Shown here piece after piece: positions 44,501 to 58,164 of a stretch of 64,000 nt of DNA. Numbering within the stretch: position 1 is the first letter of the stretch; each line of letters opens with the position of its first letter. The notes under the pieces were generated by a model. It ran no database searches. It was not told where the DNA came from and saw only the letters and a list, made by a program, of their open reading frames with translations. The DNA is from Lingula anatina. Its lineage: Eukaryota; Brachiopoda; Lingulata; Lingulida; Lingulidae. Both the position numbers and the translations under genes were made by a program. The stretch is from assembly GCF_001039355.2 (NCBI RefSeq), contig NW_019776020.1, positions 73,264 to 137,263 of the forward strand, read 5' to 3'.

Positions 44501-47500
44501 ATAATAGGAAAGTCAACAGTGGTTAAACCTTTAGTATTTCTCATCTTACGTAGGGCATGTATAAACTCTCCTACCAGTCCCCCTCCCTCAATACTTAAAA
44601 TATGCATATCATATTTAACTTTATCAGGAATGGAAAAAGATACAAAATAAAATGGGCAAGGATGGCGTCTGATTACAAAAATGGACGGTAAAAGGTACCC
44701 CAAATGAAAATTTTACCAAGGCCCTAAACTTTACATGGCTTAAAACACTTCTTTATGAAGATAATAAGAGTAAGTGGAGAGCGTTTTTTTCGGCTAAATG
44801 TCAGGAATCGGTAGTAACAAAAGGTAGATTAAAAATACTAAAAGCAACTTCTTATCCCTTTTGGCAAAGATTATTGGATCTTTGAGTGAAATTCAGGAAA
44901 ATTTCAATTTAACCCCAGATGAAATCTTATCACAACCATTATGTCAAAACTCAAACATTGAAAGAAATTAAAAAACTATTTTCCATAAAAGATGGTGTAA
45001 AAATGTTTTTGTTTTTTTACATCAATGATATTGTAAATGACATTTGAAATCCCTTCTGTCTATAGGAACTTAACAAAAAATCAACCTTAACACTAACTTT
45101 CTGGGCTCATTCAGCATGTTAAATACTTGCTGCTAGGGTAATATGCTGCCTAGCAACTGTTGCAATGGTTTACTTGGGTTTTTAATGTCTTAAAATAGTA
45201 TAGTGATCGTTCAGATGGTTTGAAACATTATTAAAAGCCTTTTTAAATCATTTAAACTGAACAAGAAAGGTCCAATTAGCTTGTTACTAAGGTAAATCAC
45301 TTCCTTAGCAACGGTTGCTAAGCAACGCTTTGAAATTTTGGGTACTGCCCTTGAAAATGATCAGCATAGTCCAAAGAACATTTGTGCCAAGTTTCATGCT
45401 TTTTCCACCTTTTGAGCAATTTTTGCACCAGTCATCTAGACTATAAGAATGTACTGAAGACTCTATAGAGACGGACTGTACACGCTGGAAGTCTTTCAGA
45501 TTTGCCTGCACTTAGTGCGCATGAGCAGAACGGATGGTTCACGCTCCGAGCGGTACACGCCACACCGGCACAAACCTGTCTCCTTCGGTACCCTCTATTA
45601 TCCTATTGGTTGAAGTGCCAACAGTGGTATATAAGCATATTTATTGGCTGTGCTGTCAGTACAAAGTGAACCAGCCCAATTAAGTGTGAAAAAAAGCCAC
45701 TGGTACATGTATTCTTACAGTCAGTTATATGGGTGGGCACTTTGCCTTAGCAACTGGCAAGTCCATCAGAAATGGGAGAAAACAAAACGAAACACATGGC
45801 AGTTTGCACTGACATCTTTGTTAAAGATGTCAAACTATGTCCAATGATATCATACTTCATAGTAAGAAAAATCATAGAAGTAGAGAAAAATTTACAAGTT
45901 TTCAATGAAGTGATTGAAAATTTACCTGTCATATTTGCCAGTAATGCAATATGTCGAAAGTTATTAGTACAGTTGACACCTTCTTTGATAAAATCGATTT
46001 CTTCCGTGATGATATCGTTGAAGAGATGTGAATATTATTACTCATCCAGGTAAGCAAATGAGTCTTTGCAATTTATTGTTTTAATTAGATTCCAGATGAC
46101 AGCTAGATAACGGTCGGCAGTTAAGGCTGATTTTCTCTCTTTACCAGGCTAATTACAAAGGCCTGTAAAGGAAATCAACCAGGTAAATAGCTCACCCTCC
46201 CTGACACAAGTCGAGAACTGTGAAGTATGATATATCATTAGACTTAGTCTATGAACTTAAACATACCTGTAGAAGTCAGTGCAAACGGCCATGTTTTTTT
46301 ATTTGTTTCGGTTGCTAATACATGTGGTGTAAGAATAACTTACAGTGGTCCATTGTAATAAAAAGAATTGGAAAGTGTACTTTCTGTATGCCTTTTACAT
46401 TACGGTAATGTGCCATGAATTTCATATAGTAGAAAATGATTAAATTTGGAAAAAGATTGTTTTGGTCGAAATTCATGAAATGGAGGTGTTCAGAACTTCC
46501 AAATGTTCGAATTGCATGGAATTCTGTCAATTTTGACCGAAGTTGTCTGTTCGTTGATATAGACCTTATGTTACCTTAATTCTCCTGACGATCTATTTAG
46601 AGTTACCATAATGTATGATAGGTGAGTGTCGTTAATTGCGACCCAAGGGATACATGTAAATTCACCTGATCACTGCATGTGTATGGCCCAAGGTGCTACA
46701 TAAGGAGTGGTACTGTTGTCTAGGGACGCAAAACAGCATCGTTATCAGTAGTGTTGTTTTTCAAAAGCGATTCTGGCAGTCAGAAATTAATGTTGTTATT
46801 CGAAAACGATCTTGCAATCAGAACGGCAGATGTGTCTGTACATATTGCCATCACCTGCGTCGGTCGTCGCCGTTGCCGTCGCCAATGCTGATGGCGATGC
46901 CGATGTCAGCGCCGTGCACTTTCCTTGTAAACACGATAAGTGGAAGGCAGTTTTACTTTTTGGCTTTGTATTTACAGAGCTGATGAATATTCATAAAACG
47001 CAGGTCAAGTTCGAAAATCAGCATGATCGGGCCATAATTGTAGAAGTTATGCTGTTTTTTCACTTTTCAGCATATTTTTCTCATTTCCTCAGATTCAATT
47101 CTTAGGCATGTTAACAGTCTCATTATTAAACTAATAAGATACGTAAAAGTTTTTGTTTGACATTTCCTGCATCTTTACAACATTGTTAGTTGATTTTGTA
47201 AAAATGATGGTTAATTTGTTATCGTATATTATGTAATAAAGTTTCAAAAATGGAAATAAACTCATATCATTGCAGTTTGTCAGATTCAATCATTCACTAT
47301 GTTCAGAATCTCAGAATGGAAGAAATTGGACATTTAACACTGCTTTATTGATATTTTTCCCATCTCATCAATTTTCTTAGTTGATTATATAAAAATGGCA
47401 GTAAACTGTTAATTTTGTTGTATGTTAAAAATTGTTAAAAATGGAAAAAAAACATTTCAGAACAGTGCTGTCTTGTTTACATTTTGGCATTTTCAAGTTG

Positions 47501-50500
47501 TGACTTTGAAGTTCCATGGGCCTGAAGACCTTTGCTAGTCACATTTTCTGAATATCCATGATACTAATATTTTATTATTAAAAATTGATGGTCATTATGC
47601 TGTTAAACATTATGTAATATTGCATCAAAATTTGAAAAAAACCTATTTTGGGCACTGCTCCCATGATGACCATTTAAGAAAAACCATGTCACTTACTGTT
47701 CTCAAACAGTACAGTAAATATATATAGATGTGTCTGTACATATTGCCATCACCTGCGTCTGTCGTCCCTGTCATCGCCGTCGCCGGCGCCGTGCACTTTC
47801 ATGGTAAACACGATAAGTGGAAGGCAGTTTTACTTTTTGGCTTTATATTTACAGAGCTGATGAATATTCATAAAACCATGTCAAGTTCGAAAATCAGCAT
47901 GATCGGGTCATTATTGTAGAAGTTATGCTTTATTTTTCACTTTTCAGCATATATGCAACACTGTAAACACATTCCAAGGAAAACCGATAGGCCTGTTGTC
48001 ATGAAACTCACAGGAGTAATCTATCTTACTAAAACGCAGGTCAAGTTTGAAAATCGGCATGATCAGGCCACTATTTTAGTAGTTATGCTTTTTTTTCACT
48101 TTTTAGCATATATGCAACACTGTAAACACAATATAAGAAAAACAGATAGGCCAAATGTCATTAACTCACAGGAGTGGTCAATCCTTCTAAAACGCAGGTT
48201 GAGTTAAAAGATCAGCATAATCGGGCCATTATTTTATAAGTTATGTTGTTTTTTCACATTTTCTCAGATTCAATTCTTAGGCATGTTAACAGTTTCATTA
48301 TTTAATTAATAAGATATTAAAAGTGTTTGTTTGACATTTCCTGCATCTTTACAACATTGTTAGTTGATTTTGTAAAAATGATGGTGTTGAGCTTAGGTTG
48401 TAACAGCACCGAATTTGTGTTATTGTACGTAAAAACGCAAACACGAAAATAGTGGCATGCTCCTTTTACTGCTGAACGACACACAGACAGAGCGCACGCA
48501 GCGCCCTCCAGCACAAGCTAACACTAAACATCTCAACATCCTCCCACCTTTAAGATTAAACCAACATAACCAACTCACTAATAAAAAAATATATAACGAT
48601 AATAATAATAACTTAGTAATACGTAGGTAAAACAATAAACTACATGAATAGTCCTTTAAGAAACACTAATGAACATCTACATGTACATTTAACAGTCACT
48701 TTGTTACAAAGTCTTTAAAATATTCGGGCGCTCGACGAGTTCGCTCACTCCTCCGAATGTACGTGTCCGTATGAGGTATGGCGTTATCATCCGTGGGCTG
48801 CGGGGTTTCGCGACTCGTGTCGGCACGGTCGATGTCTGGAGAAAGTTCAGATTGAACAGGAATAGATGATGGAGCGAGTTCGATCTCAGGGAGGGGTTTC
48901 TTAAACGGCACCTTAGTTGGTCGAATCTGAACACGGTTTCTTCTGTATGTGCTTCCGTTCGCACCCTCAATTACATATGACCTGTCCTTCATTTTTTCTT
49001 TAATTCTGCCTAAGACATACTGACCATTTTCTCGATGTTCAAAATACACAGATTGTCCGTCAGCAAGCGCTGGCAAATCTCTTGCCTTTTTGTCATGGCA
49101 CTGTTTAACCGCCATCTTGCGCTTTTTTCGCTTTTGATAGACATTGTCATTGTCATGTTTGTTTTGCGGTACGAAACGCGGCAGCATGGTACGCGTCAGT
49201 TTGCCAAACATCATTTCATTTGGACTTTTATGAGTGTCTGCCCGTGGCGTATTACGCTGCTCCAGTAGAGCTATATTCGGGTCTGTTCCCGTCTTCTTTG
49301 CCTTAATCATTAGGTACTTTGCAACTTTGACGGCTGCCTCAGCCTTGCCATTGGCACTGTGGTGACCGGGCGCGGTCATTTCATGCTGCACACCCCACTC
49401 CTGGCAAAACACGCGAAACTCTCGAGACGCGTACTGTGGTCCGGCATCTGTTACCATCATTCTCGGTATGCCAAATCGAGCGAACTGCTTCTTTAAACAT
49501 GTTATGATGCTCGTGCTTGTGGTGGTGTGCAAACGATCAACTTCAATGAAGTTTGAATAATGGTCAATGACCACTAGGAACTGTCGTCCATCAATCTCAA
49601 AAATATCACTGGATACTTTATCCCAGGGCGCATTCCCATCGCTTTGGGGTTTCAATGTCTCTTTTTCATTGCGTGGCCGAAGTTCTTGACATGGCGCACA
49701 GGCCTCAACTAGTTGTTTAATGTCATGTGACATACCGGGCCAATACACTAACGAACGGGCACGGCATAGCATACTATCGTGTCCCAGGTGTGCAGAATGA
49801 AGACGTTTCTTGATGTCATTTCGCAATGCACTGGGGATAACAATGGCTTCCCCCTTCAGAATTACGCCCGCTTCACACGTCAAAATGTCACGCATGCTGT
49901 AATAAACTTTGAGTTCCATTGGCACGTCATGCTTGTTGGGCCATCCATTTAGAATAAATGACCTAAGCGTAGTCATGTTAGGATCATTATCGGTAGCGTC
50001 CTTTACCTCTTGCAGACGTGCATCAGAGATGTTTGTGAAACACTGAATGTGCGAGACTCGTGCGTCATTTTCACCAGTTTCTGCTCCGTCCAGGAACGCA
50101 CGACTGAGGGTATCTGCAATGTGCAGTTCAGACCCCTTCACAAACCTAAACTCGATGTCATAGCGGAACAGTCTCATTAGCAACGACTGTAATCGCTTCG
50201 GCGCTTGGCTCAATGGTCGTGTTACAATGGCCGTTAGAGGGCGGTGATCATTTTGGACGATGACTTTTGTACCATACGTGTACTGGTCAAATCGCTCTAG
50301 TCCAAATACGACCGACATAAGTTCCTTTTCTATCTGGGCCCAGTTTCGCTCCGAAACAGATAGGGAGCGCGACGCATATTCAATCGGGTAGCCCTCTTGC
50401 ATAAGAACTGCGCCGATACCGTCCTTACTGCTGTCTACCTGTAACACGGTTTGCTTATCCTTATCATAATAAGCCAGAATCGGCGTTTCTGTCAATTTTC

Positions 50501-53500
50501 GCTTGACCGTTTCGATTGCATTTTCACATTCAGCAGACCAGTCCCACTGACAATCTTTCTTAGTGAGTGCTCGCAGCGGCTCAAGGTCTTCCGACAGATT
50601 CGGGAGGAACCTTGCCAGATACTGCACCATGCCGCACAGACGTTTCACACCCGCAACATCTGTGGGCGGGGGCATGTTAATGATCGCTTCTATTTTGGAG
50701 CTGTCAGCTTTAACACCCTGATCGGTAAGCAGATGCCCATGGAATTTTATCTCCGATTTTGCAATCTCATTTTTTTCCTGATTCAGAATGACATGATGCT
50801 GTTCACAGCGCTCATACAACTTTCGTAGCTTCATGTCGTGGTCGCTCAATGCCTGCGCTTTGGTTTCACCACAACCCACAACAACAATGTCATCGGCGAT
50901 GGTGAAGACTCCATCTAGGTCACTCAGCGCTTCAGTCAGATGGCGCTGAAAAATCTCACTGGAGACCTTTAATCCAAATGGCAGGCGTGCCCACCGAAAA
51001 CGACCAAATGGTGTTATCATCGTTGTCAGTAGACTAGATTGCTCATCCAAACGGATATGCCAGAATGCATTCTTTACATCCACCTTACTGAACACTTTGG
51101 CGTGACTAAGCATGGGCAAAACATCATCCATTGTGGGCAGCCTATAGTGTTCCCGCATGAGTGCTTCATTCAATGACTGGGGGTCAATGCACAGTCTCAG
51201 CTTACCGTTCGGTTTGGGAACAACAGTCATTTGGCTTACCCATTCTGTAGGTTGGGTCACCGGTACTAGTACTCCTAGGTCGACTAGGCGATCTATCTCA
51301 CGTTTAACCGGTTCCTTTAGTGCCACTGGAATATTTCTCGACGGGAGTGCTCGTGGTCTGACGTCGGCATTGATGCAGAGATTTGCTTCACCCAAATCAC
51401 CGATTGATACAGCCTCCTCCGATTGTACGCAAGATATGAAACGCTGGTCGTTGATGGTAATTAACCCCATTTTCAGTGTTAAATCCATACTCAACAGGCA
51501 CTGTAGATCATTTGGCATGACAACAAAAGTAGCAGTGTATTTTTCACCTGTTTTAACGTTTTCTACAGATAACACAGCTTCCCCCAGTGGTTCCACGCGG
51601 CTATGATCCCATACAAATAGTTTGCGTTTTGTAGGGCGAATGTCGTTTGGTTTGACATAACGACGGCAGATTGTGTTGATGTCAGCGCCAGTGTCCAACA
51701 GAAAGTTTATGTGCTGTCCCTTTACTGCCAGTTTTGCAGTCACACGGTCTTTTGTCTTTCCACTTTGAACGACCGTGATAGTGTTTAAGTACATATCCTC
51801 ATCAGTAGCTTCGCCAAACTCATCAACGCTGCGAATATTTGTGTTAGGACATTTCTTGAAGAAATGGTTTGTCTCACCACATTTGGAACAGGTTTTTCCC
51901 CAGGCCGGACAATCAGATTTCCACATGGCATGTTTATAGCCACAGAAATTACACTCTAAATGTTTGTCTCTCTTCGCGTTTTGACTCTTAGTACCTACAG
52001 GTGGGTTATGTCTCTCAGTAGACTTCTTGCCCTGATCTCTCTGAGTCGATACCTTGTTGACATTAGGAGCAGCAGCTGTAGGGTTCAAGGCTTTCACTTG
52101 GGCCGTTGCATTTTCTGCTGTTTTGCAAATCGTTATGCACTTGTCCAGAGTTAAATTTGGCTCACGGAGGAGTCGCTTTTGAGTATCTTTATCGTAAATA
52201 CCCAGGACGATTTGGTCTCTTAGGATTGACTTGACCGAATCTTGATGGTAGTTGCATGTTTTCATGAGATTCCGAATTTCAGCTAAAAATGTTTCAAAAC
52301 TCTTGTCAGCAGACTGTGACCGCTGGTTGAACACAAAATGTTCATAAGTTTCATTAATTTCTCCAACTGCAAAATCATCAAATTTTGACAATATTTCTGC
52401 AGTTGTGCGGTCGGCATCTTCAGTTTCATAAGTGAATCCATTATGAATCCTGAGGCCCTCATCCCCCAATGCATGCAGTAGCAGGGCCACCTGGTACGCA
52501 CGTGGGTGCTCGCTCAGTTGCGTAATGACGCTATAATTCTGCCATTTCTGTTTAAAAAGTTTCCAATTTTCCTTAGCTTTGGGCCCGCTAAGATCAGGTG
52601 CAGCAGGTGGGTGAATGCCCGATACAGGTTTTGGTGGCATCCCGACACAAATCAGAAATATAAAGCTCCAAAAAAAAAAAAACAGTCAGCAGCAGAGTTC
52701 GTATGGCCAGATGTATACGAATAGAGTAACACTCACCGCGTGTTACACAGGCAGTTCAATTCAACGAAGATATACAGTTAGTTTTGTAAAATGTTCATCA
52801 GAATATCGTTACCTATGGGTCCTCTGAGTCCTTAGGATCCGTTCCAGCTGCCACCATGTTGAGCTTAGGTTGTAACAGAACCGAATTTGTGTTATTGTAC
52901 GTAAAAACGCAAACACGAAAATAGTGGCATGCTCCTTTTGCTGCTGAACGACACACAGACAGAGCGCACGCAGCGCCCTCCTGCACAAGCTAACACTAAA
53001 CATCTCAACAGATGGTTAATTTGTTATCGTATATTATGTAATAAAGTTTCAAAAATGGAAATAAACTCATATCATTGCAGTTTGTCAGATTCAATCATTC
53101 ACTATGTTCAGAATCTCAGAATGGAAGAAATTGGACATTTAACACTGCTCTGTTGATATTTTTCCCATCTCATCAATTTTCTTAGTTGATTATATAAAAA
53201 TGGCAGTAAACTGTTAATTTTGTTTTATGTTAAAAATTGTTAAAAATGGAAAAAAAAAAAACATTTCAGAACAGTGCTGTCTTGTTTACATTTTGGCATT
53301 TTCAAGTTGTGACTTTGAAGTTCCATGGGCCTGAAGACCTTTGCTAGTCACATTTTCTGAATATCCATGATACTAATATTTTATTATTAAAAATTGATGG
53401 TCATTATGCTGTTAAACATTATGTAATATTGCATCAAAATTTGAAAAAAACCTATTTTGGGCACTGCTCCCATGATGACCATTTAAGAAAAACCATGTCA

Positions 53501-56500
53501 CTTACTGTTCTCAAACAGTACAGTAAATATATATAGATGTGTCTGTACATATTGCCATCACCTGCGTCTGTCGTCGCCGTCATCGCCGTCGCCGGCGCCG
53601 TGCACTTTCATTGTAAACACGATAAGTGGAAGGCAGTTTTACTTTTTGGCTTTATATTTACAGAGCTGATGAATATTCATAAAACGCAGGTCAAGTTCGA
53701 AAATCAGCATGATCGGGCCATTATTGTAGAAGTTATGCTTTTTTTTCACTTTTCAGCATATATGCAACACTGTAAACACATTTCAAGGAAAACCGATAGG
53801 CCTGTTGTCATGAAACTCACAGGAGTAATCAATCTTACTAAAACGCAGGTCAAGTTCGAAAATCAGCATGATCAGGCCATTATTGTAGAAGTTATGCTGT
53901 TTTTTCACTTTTCAGCATATATGCAACCCTGTAAACACATTTCAAGGAAAACCGATAGGCCTGTTGTCATGAAACTCACAGGAGTAATCAATCTTACTAA
54001 AACGCAGGTCAAGTTCGAAAATCAGCATGATCAGGTCATTATTGTAGAAGTTATGCTTTATTTTTCACTTTTCAGCATATATGCAACACTGTAAACACAT
54101 TACAAGGAAAACCGATAGGCCTGTTGTCATGAAACTCACAGGAGTAATCAATCTTACTAAAACGCAGGTCAAGTTCGAAAATCAGCATGATCAGGTCATT
54201 ATTGTAGAAGTTATGCTTTATTTTTCACTTTTCAGCATATATGCAACACTGTAAACACATTACAAGGAAAACCGATAGGCCTGTTGTCATGAAACTCACA
54301 GGAGTAATCAATCTTACTAAAACGCAGGTCAAGTTCGAAAATCAGCATGATCAGGTCATTATTGTAGAAGTTATGCTTTATTTTTCACTTTTCAGCATAT
54401 ATGCAACACTGTAAACACATTACAAGGAAAACCGATAGGCCTGTTGTCATGAAACTCACAGGAGTAATCAATCTTACTAAAACGCAGGTCAAGTTCGAAA
54501 ATCAGCATGATCAGGTCATTATTGTAGAAGTTATGCTTTATTTTTCACTTTTCAGCATATATGCAACACTGTAAACACAATATAAGAAAAACAGATAGGC
54601 CAATTGTCATTAAACTCACAGGAGTGGTCAATCCTGCTAAAACGCAGGTTGAGTTCAAAAATCAGCATAATCGGGCCATTATTTTAGAAGTTATGCTGTT
54701 TTTTCACATTTCCTCAGATTCAATTCTTAGGCATGTTAACAGTCTTATTATTTTACTAATAAGATACATAAAAGTGTTTGTTTGACATTTCCTGCATCTT
54801 TACAACATTGTTAGTTGATTATGTAAAAATGATGGTAAACTTGTTATCGTGTATTGTGTAATAAAGTTTCAAAAATGGAAATAAACTCATATCATTGCAG
54901 TTTGTCAGATTCAATCATTCACTATGTTCAGAATCTCAGAATGGAAGAAATTGGACATTTAACACTGCTCTATTGATATTTTTCCCATCTCATCAATTTT
55001 CTTAGTTGATCATATAAAAATGGCAGTAAACTGTTAATTTTGTTTTATGTTAAAAATTGTTAAAAATGGAAAAAAAAAAATTTCAGAACAGTGCTGTCTT
55101 GTTTACATTTTGGCATTTTCAAGTTGTGACTTTGAAGTTCCATGGGCCTGAAGACCTTTGCTAGTCACATTTTCTGAATATCCATGATACTAATATTTTA
55201 TTATTAAAAATTGATGGTCATTATGCTGTTAAACATTATGTAATATTGCATCAAAATTTGAAAAAAAACCTATTTTGGGCACTGCTCCCATGATGACCAT
55301 TTAAGAAAAACCATGTCCACTTACTGTTCTAAAACTTACAGGAAAGAAACATGGGACTAAAATATAGCTTCAGTAGGCAATGCAATCTGCCAGTTAAACA
55401 GTTTTTTTGTGAAATTTTAATTTTTCACATATTGACATTTTCAAGGTGTGACTTTGAAGTTCCACAGGCTTCAAGACCCATGCTTGTCACATTTTCTGAA
55501 AATCCATGATACGTATATTTTATTATTAAAAATTGACTGTCATTATGCTGGTAACCATTATGAAATATTGCATCAGAATAGAAGAAAACACAATTTCGGT
55601 TGCTGCTGCCATGATGACAATTATGGGAAAACCATGTTACTTATGATTGCCAAACTTTCAAAAAAGAAATACAGTACTAAAATGCAGCCTGAGTTGGAAA
55701 AGCAGTCTAATTGACTTCTTTTTCTGGAAGTTTTACATTTTCAAAGGGTGAACTTGAACTCCCATGGGCCTGAAGCTTTATGTTTGTTACACATTTTACT
55801 TACATTGGTATTACCTGTTGAGCATAATTAGAATTTGATGTTGAATTTGCAGTTTAACATAATGTACTTTTGCATCAGAATTGACAGTAGCCTATTTTAT
55901 GCATAGTTATTTCCTGCTTTTTGTCTGTACACTTGACAGCTTTGCTGCCTTGTTCACTTTTCAGCATATATGCAACNGTTTTACATTTTCAAAGGGTGAA
56001 CTTGAACTCCCATGGGCCTGAAGCTTTATGTTTGTTACACATTTTACTTACATTGGTATTACCTGTTGAGCATAATTAGAATTTGATGTTGAATTTGCAG
56101 TTTAACATAATGTACTTTTGCATCAGAATTGACAGTAGCCTATTTTGTTATTTCCTGCTTTTTGTCTGTACATTTGACAGCTTTGCTGCCTTGTTTTCAT
56201 TTTCAGTTGTGGAAATTGTAACAGCCAGGAAACATGCATTGGTGAATGTCCCAGTCAGTGTTGTGGCTCATGACAGGTGTCTGGAACTTCCTGTACACCT
56301 AGAGGAATCTGGTGGTGGGGATGTGAACTATGAAGAAGTGAACATTAAACCACCAGGTAAAAGTTCATACAAAGAGTATTTTTTTATTGTCTATATACAG
56401 ACACTGTAAGTCACTGTAACTGTCTGTACATATTCTGATTGGTCTGTCTGTCCATGTCTTTGCCATCGTTGTTGCTGCCACTGTCCAATACATGATGTTT

Positions 56501-56940
56501 GCCCCATAACTGTATACTTTAAATTTACTGAGTTGCTTTGTTTGGCAAAGAAGCAGGTTGCTTTTGAAAATCCACGTGATCAGTTTGCATTTACGGTAAT
56601 TATTCTGTTTTTTGTTTTTTGCACAATTTTGGTGACGTTTGCCCCATAACTGCCAAACCGTATTTTTGTTTTACTTTAATTTGTTTAAGTTGCTTTGGTT
56701 TTTTTAGTAAAGAGGAAGGTTGCTTTCGAAAATTGGCATGATTGGTTTACATTGACTGTAATTATTCTTTATTTTTTGGAAAAGTTAGTTAAGATGGCAA
56801 GTGAAGTTATTGGAACAGATCTTACCCCTATTGAATCTATTTGTCTGGAGAGGGTAGCAAATAAAACAGTCTATCATGAGGAACAGTTTCCATCCTGCTC
56901 ACAACTTTTTATACTTTTTACAGGGTGTCAAGTTCTTATT

Positions 56941-56977
<37 letters not shown>

Positions 56978-58089
56978 TTATTATTATTATTTTTTTTTTT
57001 TGAGATCTTCCTATTTTTGCCTATTTCGTAGAGAAAATTCCTCTTTTTCCTAGTTTTTGGTCTAAAAATGTTATGTGTCAAGTCATGTTGGTAATCAGAA
57101 AATAAAAGGAGGATACCTTAGTCAATATTAAACTCAAAGTGAATGTCTTCATTCATCCAGTTGTATTTTAATAAGGATAATGTGAAAAAAGTGAATCTGA
57201 AACTGGTTGATTCTTTTATGTCAAATAATGAATATGTATATGGATCTACTGAAGGTCACATTCCAGTTACTCAGGAAAGTTCTAATCTAGCATCATGGGT
57301 CACAGGATTCATAGCAAGGTATGACTGTGCTTAAAGTATATTAAATTAACCTTGTATTTGGTTGTGTTCTGTTGTATTGCATTGTGTTGTATTGTATTAT
57401 ATTGTAATTTAACAACAACCCCACAGATTACATTCATCATAAGGGAGGACAACTGAAGTCATCAGATAGTAACAGAAAACAATAGAAAATAACTAATCTA
57501 TATGTCAGCAGACTTTACGAAAGGTGTCAGACCGTCGGACATACCTGGCAAATTTTGTCTTGGTCTGATAATAAATCCTGTATTGTCGGTCCTTATGTCC
57601 GGTGAGTTTTCAAACTGACTGGGAATGTGTAAATTTAAGGAATACTTTTTTTTTCTGGATGATATATTTTACTTCATTTGAAAAGAAAGACAGATGAAAA
57701 TCTCAGAGAGTTCCCAGCTAATTATACATAATTTATTAACCTCAGTTTCACTCACAAATACGTACGATTTAGAGATTGGCTGAGGTTGGGGGATTCGTGG
57801 ATGATGTTATTGACAGTCTCGTCTTTGTTTTCGTGATACCCTTACCTGACAAAATGTTAAGCAACACATGTGCTCGTGCTTTTTTTCATTTTTACAGACT
57901 TGATCCCTTTTTATGGACATGTGTTTGATATTACTGGCTACACACTCTTAAAACTTGTATTGTTTTTAGTCCTTGTGTCATTCTAAAATGCCTTTTTTTT
58001 CATTACATAAAAAACACTTTGCTATGCAAATAATTTTTTTGTCTAAATTTATTATTTTTATTTTAATCTTATTTTTTCACAAAAAAAAA

Positions 58090-58164
<75 letters not shown>

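Larger units (their letters stand above)
48385..53010 (-). mobile_element. Ty3/gypsy-type LTR retrotransposon, intact-looking
   Basis: 4626 bp. LTRs of 154 bp at 48385-48538 and 52857-53010 begin TGTTGAG and end CTCAACA, and differ at only three positions by eye. Target duplication GATGG at 48380-48384 and 53011-53015. One gag-pol frame (48696-52640, minus), with no env-like frame in the 157 bp left before the 3' LTR. Primer site and purine tract abut the LTRs. The near-identical LTRs and open frame point to a young insertion. Confidence 0.95.
47728..53535. repeat. Satellite-bearing repeat, unit 2 (split by retrotransposon)
   Basis: Same order as unit 1 with about two extra inner repeats (47868-48240). 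The LTR element 48385-53010 is inserted at GATGG. Removing it and one GATGG restores the sequence seen at 47206 in unit 1. Confidence 0.8.

Noticed and set aside
48539-48695. Envelope gene in the LTR element
   Set aside because: Only 157 bp lie between the polyprotein stop and the 3' LTR.
53537-54094. 185-codon plus-strand frame
   Set aside because: Runs through the satellite header and 160-bp repeats, and the same short frame appears at 46812 and 47728 in the repeat units. No protein family.
53681-54690. CRISPR-like array
   Set aside because: Direct 160-bp tandem repeats without unique spacers, in eukaryotic DNA.
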